IMG/VR virus record: IMGVR_UViG_3300034101_003487
Location: 1 to 21,271 of that record
Length of the DNA stretch: 21,271 bases
Origin: a virus
Reading direction: 5' to 3' (one strand)
Positions 11,928-18,261 of this stretch are shown here, piece by piece. The translations under genes were made by a program, and so were the position numbers. Position 1 is the stretch's first letter. Each line of letters opens with the position of its first letter. The notes beneath the pieces are model-generated. The model made no database searches. It worked only from the letters and a program-made list of their open reading frames with translations, and had not been told where the DNA came from.

Positions 11928-13082
11928 ATGGCCGCCATGACACGCCCGCGCAGGGCAGGCAATAAAGACCTGCCAGATAACTTATACCGCCACCACGACG
12001 CCCGCACGGATCGCGTCTACTACCGCTATCGTGACCCCCGCACCGGCAAATTTCACGGCCTCGGCACAGACCACGAACAGGCCGTAAGCGATGCCATCGC
12101 ACTCAATGCCGCCATCTTGGCGGCGATGCATTCCGCACGGCTGCAAGCGATAGCGACGCCCGCCGACACCGCCGAGGGCCCGACGCTGGCCAAGGTCATC
12201 CGGCACCATCAAGAGCTTGCCCAGAAACTGCACGCGCGCGGCAAGCTGGCCGCCAACACGCTCAAGGCCAAGATGAGCAACGGCGCCGCCATCCGGCGCC
12301 ACATCGGCAGCCGACCTATCAACAGCATCGGCGTGCGCGACATCGCCGATCTGCTGGCGACCTACATCGACCAGGGCAAGGAACGCGCCGCCCAAGCGAT
12401 TCGCAGCGAAGCCATCGAGATATGGAAGACAGCCATCGCCGAAGGCTGGACGGAAGACAACCCGGCCGCCAAGACCCGTGCCATCAGCCCGGAAATCAAA
12501 CGCACGCGCCTCACCTTCGACGTCTTCCAGCGGATGCATCAACAGACCCAGCATGTCTGGCTGCGCAATGCCATGGCGCTGGCGCTGCTCACCGGTCAGC
12601 GCCGCGAAGACATCGCACTGGCGCAGTTCTCCGACGTGCATGACGGCGGCTGGTGGGTGATCCAGAAGAAGACCGGCTCGCGCGTTTTCATCCCGCTCGA
12701 TCTGAAACTGGAAGTTTTCGGCCTGACGCTGGGAGAAGTCATCCGCGAATGCCGCGCAACCGGCATTGTGAGCCGGCACGTTATCCACCAGACCCGCCCA
12801 CGCGGCAACAGCCCGGTGGGAAGCCCGATCTGGATCGACACCCTGAGCAAGATGTTTCATGCCGAGGTGCTGGCCACCGGGATTGACTGGGGCGACAAGC
12901 AGCCGCCCACGTTCCACGAAATCCGCAGCCTGGCTGAACGGATGTACACCGAGCAGGGCAACATCAACACCCAGATGCTGCTCGGGCACAAAGACCCGCG
13001 CTCAACCGCGATCTACAAAGACACACGCGGCGCGGAATGGGTGACGGTCAAAGTTCAGCAAAACCCCCGTGCAAGTATTTGA
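11928..13082 (+). CDS. int: Lambda-type tyrosine integrase
   Basis: Protein of 384 residues with all three lambda Int parts. The arm-binding domain spans about residues 5-70 (D-L-P-D-N-L-Y, then Y-R-D-P-R-T-G-K). The core-binding domain spans about 85-185. The catalytic domain has R225 (T-G-Q-R), K247 or K248 (Q-K-K-T-G), H330 and R333 (F-H-E-I-R-S-L), H354 (L-L-G-H-K) and nucleophile Y363. All active-site residues are present. An ATG at 11937 would give exactly the lambda N-terminal length up to the D-L-P motif and may be the true start. It recombines attP with the bacterial site. Its 3' end carries one copy of a 12-bp repeat found again in the attP-like region. Confidence 0.97.
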   Translation: MAAMTRPRRAGNKDLPDNLYRHHDARTDRVYYRYRDPRTGKFHGLGTDHEQAVSDAIALNAAILAAMHSARLQAIATPADTAEGPTLAKVIRHHQELAQKLHARGKLAANTLKAKMSNGAAIRRHIGSRPINSIGVRDIADLLATYIDQGKERAAQAIRSEAIEIWKTAIAEGWTEDNPAAKTRAISPEIKRTRLTFDVFQRMHQQTQHVWLRNAMALALLTGQRREDIALAQFSDVHDGGWWVIQKKTGSRVFIPLDLKLEVFGLTLGEVIRECRATGIVSRHVIHQTRPRGNSPVGSPIWIDTLSKMFHAEVLATGIDWGDKQPPTFHEIRSLAERMYTEQGNINTQMLLGHKDPRSTAIYKDTRGAEWVTVKVQQNPRASI

Positions 13083-13250
13083 TTTATATGATGCTGATTG
13101 TTTAATATTTGGCTCGAAAAACAACCTTTAAAAACATCGTAAAGCATTGATTTACATGAAAAATATAAGAGTTTTATTTGTTTGCATGGGCAATATCCGA
13201 ACCCCCTGAATCCATGCGGTTCAGCAAAACTACAGCAAAATATCAGCAAT
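13053..13250. other. attP: attP-like region with two repeat families
   Basis: An A+T-rich stretch between the ends of int and the lysis genes. GTTCAGCAAAAC occurs exactly at 13053-13064 and 13219-13230, with shorter copies of its CAGCAA core at 13233 and 13244. The last three are in 11-bp phase. TTGATTTAYATGA occurs at 13079-13091 and 13147-13159. A short inverted repeat GCATGG/CCATGC (13184-13189, 13212-13217) marks a possible core. Lambda-type integrases need arm sites and a core here, so these repeats are good candidates. The exact crossover cannot be fixed without the host site. Confidence 0.65.
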
Positions 13251-13272
13251 ACCTCCGGCAGATTCCGGCCGG

Positions 13273-13893
13273 CTAGAACGCAATCCCAACCCGTACCCGC
13301 GCATCAATCCCAGATGCAGACGTCTGCACACCGCCGGCCTGGTTGATATCCAGGCCGACACGGGCGACGACATTAACCAACGGGATGCGCATGTCTCGCT
13401 CGATCCAGATCCCGGATGTGCGATTGATGGGCGACCAGCTCAGGCCGGCGCCCCATCGGTTTGCCGGCGCCGGCATGACGATCGGCTCCACCGGCACATC
13501 GAGGCCGCCGACGATCTGGCCGTCTGGACTGCTGGCGAGGATGCGGCGGGCGCCGTCTGGCTCTTTGATCAGGGATAGATCGACGGTGACCGGCGGGCAG
13601 GGCTGGCCCGGCGCGGGTGAAGGGGCGCGGGGTTGCACAGTGACGGATACAACGCGCTCAAGTTTTGCGCGCGGCGGGAGTTGCTGTTTGGGCGGCGCGG
13701 CTGGATCCGGCTGGCGGGCGAGGATCAGGGAGCCGTCGGCCTGGCGCTGGGCGGGTGCGGGGGTTTCTGGCGCCGGCACCGGGCGGGTGTACCACCAGAC
13801 TGCACCGGCAAAGAGGGCCATGAATAGAAGTGTGGCCACGATCCAGCGGCGCGCTTCGGGGGGCAACCAGGAGCGCGCCCATTGTTTGATCAT
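13273..13893 (-). CDS. Spanin-like lysis protein
   Basis: Protein of 206 residues in the position of Rz, directly after the endolysin. Residues about 17-36 (W-I-V-A-T-L-L-F-M-A-L-F-A-G-A-V-W-W-Y) form a single inner-membrane anchor. Residues about 37-110 are a Pro/Ala-rich linker that could cross the periplasm. The rest looks like β-hairpins (W-G-A-G-L-S-W, then V-V-A-R-V-G-L-D) ending R-V-R-V-G-I-A-F, with a terminal Phe as in outer-membrane β-proteins. No lipobox or embedded Rz1 gene was seen. It may join the inner and outer membranes at lysis as one protein. This function is inferred. Its ATG overlaps the endolysin stop by ATGA. Confidence 0.6.
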   Translation of the reverse strand: MIKQWARSWLPPEARRWIVATLLFMALFAGAVWWYTRPVPAPETPAPAQRQADGSLILARQPDPAAPPKQQLPPRAKLERVVSVTVQPRAPSPAPGQPCPPVTVDLSLIKEPDGARRILASSPDGQIVGGLDVPVEPIVMPAPANRWGAGLSWSPINRTSGIWIERDMRIPLVNVVARVGLDINQAGGVQTSASGIDARVRVGIAF

Positions 13894-14432
13894 AGCGGTG
13901 GCAGTCCGAGCGCCAGGCGGGCGCGGCGCCAGTAGGTCAGGCGATCTTGCCAGCCGTTGAGGCCGCCATGGATGCGGCGGGTGATGCGGCGATAGGCATC
14001 CTCGCTGTCCTCATCGGCAAGGATGTTGAGTTTTTTGTCCGCCCAGAACCAGGCGGCAACCTGGCAGCCGACGCTCGGGGAAGATACCTGCTCGGGCGCA
14101 TCCTCGATGTTGATGCCGAGGGCCTGGCCGGCGCGCCGGTAGTTGGCGCGGCCGGTGAGTTGGATCGGCCCGCGTCCCTTGTAGCGGCGGCCGTCGCCGG
14201 GGTGGGTGTTGCCGAGGTCAGCGCGATCCTCGTAGGCGTCGCCGCTGGCGATCTCCTCCCAGTATCTCAGGCCGCCGGATTCGTGGGCAAGCTGGCCAAG
14301 AAATGCAGCCTCGCGCGCCGGGCGATCAATCGAGAAACGCAGGCAGGCGGCCTGGATGTGTGGGACGTAGCGGGTGGCAAGGTCTGCGCGCAAGGTGGGC
14401 ATGATGGCGCAAAGGAGTTTTGATCCGATCAT
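13890..14432 (-). CDS. Endolysin, GH19 chitinase-like lysozyme
   Basis: Protein of 180 residues of glycoside hydrolase family 19. H-E-S-G-G (residues 50-54) carries the proposed general acid E51, and a second acidic residue is available at E59/E60. The family signature Y-K-G-R-G-P-I-Q-L-T-G-R-A-N-Y spans 84-98, and W-F-W-A-D-K lies at 128-133. It cleaves the glycan of peptidoglycan. It has no signal peptide or SAR anchor, so it should wait in the cytoplasm for a holin. The start at 14432 has GGAG seven bases upstream. The gene is coupled by four-base overlaps to the holin-like gene before it and the spanin-like gene after it. Confidence 0.92.
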   Translation of the reverse strand: MIGSKLLCAIMPTLRADLATRYVPHIQAACLRFSIDRPAREAAFLGQLAHESGGLRYWEEIASGDAYEDRADLGNTHPGDGRRYKGRGPIQLTGRANYRRAGQALGINIEDAPEQVSSPSVGCQVAAWFWADKKLNILADEDSEDAYRRITRRIHGGLNGWQDRLTYWRRARLALGLPPL

Positions 14433-14674
14433 TGTTGTCTCCGGTCGCTGATTTTTTGCAGGGCAAGGGCGATCAGCAGGATGGGGCCGCCCAGCTCGAT
14501 GCCGGCGGTGATGGCGACGGCGCCGGCGGCAAGCAGGGCCCAATACAGGGCAAAAGCGACAAACCGTAAACGGTGGCCGGTGTAGCGATGCACGTCCATG
14601 CGCGCGGCAACGCGGACAGTGCGGGCGAGGATGATGATCAGGGCGACGATACAGAGGGCGGTGATCAGGCTCAT
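14429..14674 (-). CDS. Small membrane protein, holin or antiholin
   Basis: Protein of 81 residues with a hydrophobic N-terminal segment (L-I-T-A-L-C-I-V-A-L-I-I-I-L-A, about residues 3-18). Two closely spaced segments follow (about 40-57 and 59-75), and the C-terminal tail is basic (K-I-S-D-R-R-Q-Q). Length and topology fit a small phage holin or antiholin. The start at 14674 overlaps the stop of the preceding membrane protein by ATGA, and its stop overlaps the endolysin start, so it belongs to the lysis cassette. Confidence 0.65.
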   Translation of the reverse strand: MSLITALCIVALIIILARTVRVAARMDVHRYTGHRLRFVAFALYWALLAAGAVAITAGIELGGPILLIALALQKISDRRQQ

Positions 14675-15036
14675 GATTGCGCCCCGGTAATGATTTTTTG
14701 GACGCGCTCCATGGCGACCGGCAGCAGGGCCGGGCAACCGCCACCGATCAGGACGGCGAGCAGCATGCGCAGGGCGCCATGCTCTTCCAGCCCAGGCTGG
14801 GTGGCGGCCAGCCAGTGGGCCAGTACCGGCGAGCCGTATCCGGCAAGCAGAGTGGCGATGGCGACGGCGGATGCGGCGCGGATGCGATTGTCGATCGACG
14901 GCATCCAGATCGAGGCAAACACGGCGGCGATCATGCCCATCAGTAGCGCGTCGATCTGCGCGCCGAGGATTGTGCCGGTGAGGCCGATGCCGGCACCGAC
15001 GACGATGCCGGTGGTGGTTGAGGCGGGTTCGGTCAT
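14671..15036 (-). CDS. Putative holin
   Basis: Protein of 121 residues with about four hydrophobic segments: G-I-V-V-G-A-G-I-G-L-T-G near residue 10, M-G-M-I-A-A-V-F-A-S-I-W near 35, A-V-A-I-A-T-L-L-A-G-Y near 60, and M-L-L-A-V-L-I-G-G-G near 93. Its position just before a second small membrane protein and the endolysin suggests a holin/antiholin pair. Which of the two forms the hole cannot be told from sequence. Two adjacent ATG codons exist (15039 and 15036). The second has AGGA at the better distance. Confidence 0.6.
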   Translation of the reverse strand: MTEPASTTTGIVVGAGIGLTGTILGAQIDALLMGMIAAVFASIWMPSIDNRIRAASAVAIATLLAGYGSPVLAHWLAATQPGLEEHGALRMLLAVLIGGGCPALLPVAMERVQKIITGAQS

Positions 15037-15586
15037 CATTGTCCTAGCGCGATCCAGTTCAAGGTGCCGGTGGCCAACACTTGGGCCGCCGTCAGCGCGT
15101 ACTGGTAGTTGTTGAACAGGGAGCTGTTGGCGGGCGTGGTGGAGTTGGCAATTACGCGCTTGCGGGTATAGGTGGCGTTGACGGTGAGGCCGCGAATCCA
15201 GCATTGGGCGGTATCCGGGGCAACCGCTGTCAGGGTGAGGTTGTTCGACGACGCGATGTAACCGCTCTGACTCAGGCCCGTGCCGGATTGCGAGGCCGAT
15301 CCGGTCAGCGTGTGGCTGATGCCGCCGCCCGAGACGCTGGCGGTTGAGCCATACGGGGTATTGAGCTGCAACAGATAGCTGTAGGTGAAACTGAAGTTGA
15401 CCGAATCCAGCGTCCAGCCCGAGGGCGGGGATAGGCCGGCGCGATGTTGGCCGAGGCGGTGACGGTGACGCGGCGGAGTTCGGTCGCACCGTCCAGTTCA
15501 GCTACTTCGATTTCGGCATCCCACAAGTCGGTAATCTTCACCGACTTGATGAGATAGGTCAGGGTCTTGTTTTTGGTCAGGGGCAT
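15036..15586 (-). pseudogene. Frameshifted tail-associated protein
   Basis: Two partial frames join to one plausible protein of about 183 residues. The first (from ATG 15586, M-P-L-T-K-N-K-T-L-T-Y) runs to about T-A-S-A-N-I-A-P-A-Y-P. The second continues with P-S-G-W-T-L-D-S-V-N-F-S to a stop at 15036. The shift is -1, at or near 15421-15431, where the minus strand reads CCCCGCCC. One extra C would restore the frame. After the shift point, frame one codes for an Arg/Ser/Pro-rich tail typical of out-of-frame reading, stopping at 15305. The product has β-rich, Ser/Thr/Gly-rich sequence (S-G-G-G-I-S-H-T-L-T-G-S) like fibre accessory proteins. A sequencing error in the C run, a real mutation or recoding are all possible. 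Confidence 0.65.
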
Positions 15587-15601
15587 GATGATTACTTTCG
15601 A

Positions 15602-16738
15602 TTATGTGTAGTTAAATGCCAGAACAACTTCATTGGCACCGACAGCCGTATTATCAAGGTCAGCAACTCCGGCGGTGATCGCGTAACCTATACCTGTCGG
15701 AAGTCTCATGCCGACCGCATTCGCCACCGTCACCGTGTCGTTGGGAGGGATGCCAATGGTGATTGTTGGAGTATCCGTTCCAGGCACAGGTGCAGTTGCC
15801 TTGTTGAAGAACTTAACGTAACGCCACGACGCGGTATTGTTGGTCAGCATGATCCAGTAAAGCGAACCAGCAGTGGCCTTGACCAGTGTCGCGTTGTTGG
15901 TTGCCAGAGACACCCGATTAACGAACGAACCTGATGCGTTTGTGGTCGATCCGGCCAGCGTGGTGGTAGCTACCGTCGCTGTCACCGTGCCTGCCACCGA
16001 AATCGCCTTGGCCGCCGCCGAGTCGCCACGCCCGCCAGTGACTTCAACGGTCATTTCATTGATGTCCTGGATCGCGACCGCACCGAGGATCAACTGAGTT
16101 GCGCTGGCCGGAGGGGTGGCGCCATTGACCACACGAATCTGCGCGTAGTAGGTATCGCAAGGGCATGGGACGTTGTTAGTGCGGCAGAAGTTCGCAGCCT
16201 TGGCGTTAACTCCGTTTGGTATTCTGGTAACAAACCACGCCTCATCGGCGAACAGTTCGATCTCGAAAATTACATCAGTCGCGGTGTACGTGATGGCGGA
16301 GGCTACGCTTTCCGTGCCGTTGCCACCATTAAGTGCGTTGTAGACGGCAGTCGTCGCTGTTACGCCGTCAAGTTTCCATTGCGCCGCCATGTCTCCAGCC
16401 GCGTTGACCAATTCAAGCCAAAACGTCTGATTGGCGATGCGTTGACTGAGCCGACCAATGAACCAAGTCCGCACCGGGATCGAAAGCGGAATCTTGCTGC
16501 GGATGATGGTTTGCTCGTTCGCCGTCGTGCCGGCATTGATCGTAAGTTCGCCACCCGCCACGCTGATGACTTGTCCAACGTCATTTCGCACAACTTCCCA
16601 GTCTTCCAGGTTGAGCGCCGCCCCGTTGAAATCGTCCCGGTAAGCAGTGCGCAGGGAGCTGACCAGTTGGTTACCTTCGCGGTCCATCCTGGCGGTCACC
16701 GCTTCGCCTGTCTTTACATTCGCACCCTCTTGAATCAT
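15602..16738 (-). CDS. Tail fibre or baseplate carbohydrate-binding protein
   Basis: Protein of 378 residues. After a short helix-rich start, residues about 35-220 look like a concanavalin-type β-sandwich (R-D-D-F-N-G, then W-F-I-G-R-L-S-Q-R and F-W-L-E-L-V). A Thr/Ala-rich β stretch follows (A-G-T-V-T-A-T-V-A-T-T-T), and then a second β domain to the C-terminus (T-A-G-S-L-Y-W-I-M-L-T). An R-G-D-S appears near residue 236, probably by chance. The protein is likely part of the receptor-binding apparatus. The DNA is visibly less G+C-rich than the replication and lysis genes, which fits exchange of fibre modules. AAGG lies before the ATG. The 86-base gap to the next gene upstream shows no gene. 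Confidence 0.6.
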   Translation of the reverse strand: MIQEGANVKTGEAVTARMDREGNQLVSSLRTAYRDDFNGAALNLEDWEVVRNDVGQVISVAGGELTINAGTTANEQTIIRSKIPLSIPVRTWFIGRLSQRIANQTFWLELVNAAGDMAAQWKLDGVTATTAVYNALNGGNGTESVASAITYTATDVIFEIELFADEAWFVTRIPNGVNAKAANFCRTNNVPCPCDTYYAQIRVVNGATPPASATQLILGAVAIQDINEMTVEVTGGRGDSAAAKAISVAGTVTATVATTTLAGSTTNASGSFVNRVSLATNNATLVKATAGSLYWIMLTNNTASWRYVKFFNKATAPVPGTDTPTITIGIPPNDTVTVANAVGMRLPTGIGYAITAGVADLDNTAVGANEVVLAFNYT

Positions 16739-16824
16739 GTCTGCCGCCTTTCTGTTTGCGTGATCGAAATTTACGGTTCCGCCTGTTACGGTGCGTCGCT
16801 TGTGTCAGGTTCGCTGCGCGTAGA

Positions 16825-17328
16825 TCAGACTTGATCGACTTCCGTTGTTGTTTGCGCCAATTCCAGCGCCGCTTTCCTTGCCCAACTTTCCGCATAGGCT
16901 GCTTGCGTCTGAATCGCTATCGCTCCGGCAATCGCGAGCATGTCGGTCAGGCTGGTGATGGTCATGTCGTTATTGCTGGCGTCACGCCAAACATCCGGCA
17001 GAGGCAACCCTGCACCGGCAAGTGTGATGGCCTGGCCTAGCAAGGCCTGTGATCGAGCATCAGCCTGCCAGATACGTCCGTGCGCAGCGATGTTGGCCTC
17101 GCAAGCCGCATCCCTGTCACGTTCGATCTGAGCGAGCTTCACCGCCTTCACCATATCGAGCATTACGGCTTGGTCCGGTGGCAAGAACACACCATCTTGT
17201 AGCTTCCACGAGTACGCCTGACAGTCGTCCGGACAATCGACCCACGTCATCGGCGGCTCGACTGGAAACAATTCTTCAAACTCGACTTGTGCGATGCGAC
17301 CATCGGGGTCGATCAGTGCTTTTTTCAT
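16825..17328 (-). CDS. Tail fibre accessory protein, DUF4376-like
   Basis: Protein of 167 residues. The N-terminal part (M-K-K-A-L-I-D-P-D-G-R-I) is typical of short fibre-linked proteins. The C-terminal 110 residues resemble DUF4376: a long helix (A-V-K-L-A-Q-I-E-R-D-R-D-A-A), then A-D-A-R-S-Q-A-L-L, D-V-W-R-D-A, and a closing helix with L-T-D-M-L-A-I-A. Such proteins lie beside tail fibres in many phages and are thought to help assembly or cap the fibre. The ATG at 17328 lies two bases after the stop of the preceding fibre gene, with GGAG upstream. Confidence 0.7.
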   Translation of the reverse strand: MKKALIDPDGRIAQVEFEELFPVEPPMTWVDCPDDCQAYSWKLQDGVFLPPDQAVMLDMVKAVKLAQIERDRDAACEANIAAHGRIWQADARSQALLGQAITLAGAGLPLPDVWRDASNNDMTITSLTDMLAIAGAIAIQTQAAYAESWARKAALELAQTTTEVDQV

Positions 17329-17330
17329 GC

Positions 17331-18260
17331 TCAGGTTCTCCATTGGATGTGGATGCTGCCGGGAGCGGCGTAACCAATTTGGCCGTAGGTGTATCCGTTG
17401 GGTTGCTGCACGGCTCCTGTCGCACCCGCTGTGTTTATCGTACCCCCTGAGGCGCTGCCGCCCGATCCACCATATATCCCGTAATATGAATTCAAACCTC
17501 CTTGACCCCCGTTGCAGGTCTGGCCGGTTTGTGTGCATGTACTTGCACCTCCTGAAGGCGCATTCACCCACCATCCAGCCGTGTCATGTTGACCTCCCGA
17601 CCCTACAACCCCACTTAATACCATACCTGGTGTCACGGTAAACACTTCGAAGGAATATCCACCAGATCCTCCTTTGTTACAAAGATCGCCGCCTCCGTAA
17701 CCATCTCCCCCACTCGCACCAATCACCGTCACCGCTGCCGACGTTGCCCCTGCCGGCGCTGTCACGCTCCATGCGCCCGGCGTGCTGTTGTTGTACTCAT
17801 CTGCAAATGCCAGGCCGGCCGGAGATTTGGTGCGGCCCACCGTGTGCCAGACTGATCCGGTACAGAACAAGATGCACGACTCGCCAGGTGCCAGGTTAAG
17901 CGTCAGCGCACCGTCGATTGTTTGCGCTGCGCTCGGGTCGATAGTGATGGTGCCGGTGCCAATGTTGGTCACGGCGCAGGCGAAACCTGCTCCGAGAGTA
18001 CCTGCCGCGTTCAATGCCAATGTCCATGTACCACTGCAAGTGACCAGCTTTCCCCTGTCTGTCGACACTATGGTGTATGCGCCCGTTTTCGCCGTGAATC
18101 CGTTAAGCAGTGCTCCAATCGCGGTCAGCGCCGCAGCTTGGGTGCCGGCAGTGCCAAGCAAGGTGGCGATGTAGTCTCGAACGGCAACAAGCGCGGTCTT
18201 GAGTTGGGCTTCGGTGATGGTCGCGCCGGTGAGGTCCGTTGCTGCGGGTAGTGTTGGCAT
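17331..18260 (-). CDS. Tail fibre with glycine-rich tip
   Basis: Protein of 309 residues. Residues about 1-55 form a helical, trimer-like start (T-I-T-E-A-Q-L-K-T-A-L). Residues about 60-150 form a β-rich shaft domain (T-A-K-T-G-A-Y-T-I, then L-A-P-G-E-S-C-I-L-F). The last 130 residues are glycine-rich loops (G-G-D-G-Y-G-G-G, G-G-S-G-G-S-A-S-G-G) resembling glycine-rich phage adhesins of the T2 gp38 type, ending I-H-I-Q-W-R-T. Four Cys in this region might form pairs. It is probably the receptor-binding tip. GGAG lies eight bases before the ATG at 18260, and the tail tip gene's stop is one base upstream. Confidence 0.75.
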   Translation of the reverse strand: MPTLPAATDLTGATITEAQLKTALVAVRDYIATLLGTAGTQAAALTAIGALLNGFTAKTGAYTIVSTDRGKLVTCSGTWTLALNAAGTLGAGFACAVTNIGTGTITIDPSAAQTIDGALTLNLAPGESCILFCTGSVWHTVGRTKSPAGLAFADEYNNSTPGAWSVTAPAGATSAAVTVIGASGGDGYGGGDLCNKGGSGGYSFEVFTVTPGMVLSGVVGSGGQHDTAGWWVNAPSGGASTCTQTGQTCNGGQGGLNSYYGIYGGSGGSASGGTINTAGATGAVQQPNGYTYGQIGYAAPGSIHIQWRT

Positions 18261-18261
18261 A

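Noticed and set aside
11982-12989. 335-residue minus-strand frame opposite int
   Set aside because: The opposite strand encodes an integrase with all catalytic residues. The antisense frame has no recognisable motif.
13184-13230. attP core as the 3' end of a tRNA or tmRNA gene
   Set aside because: GGGGGTTCGG on the minus strand recalls a T-arm, but no acceptor stem, CCA end or paired T-arm can be built around it.
15036-15586. Programmed tail-chaperone frameshift (lambda G/GT type)
   Set aside because: The G/GT pair lies before the tape measure gene, far from here. This gene lies after the tail tip and fibres, and no standard slippery heptamer is present.
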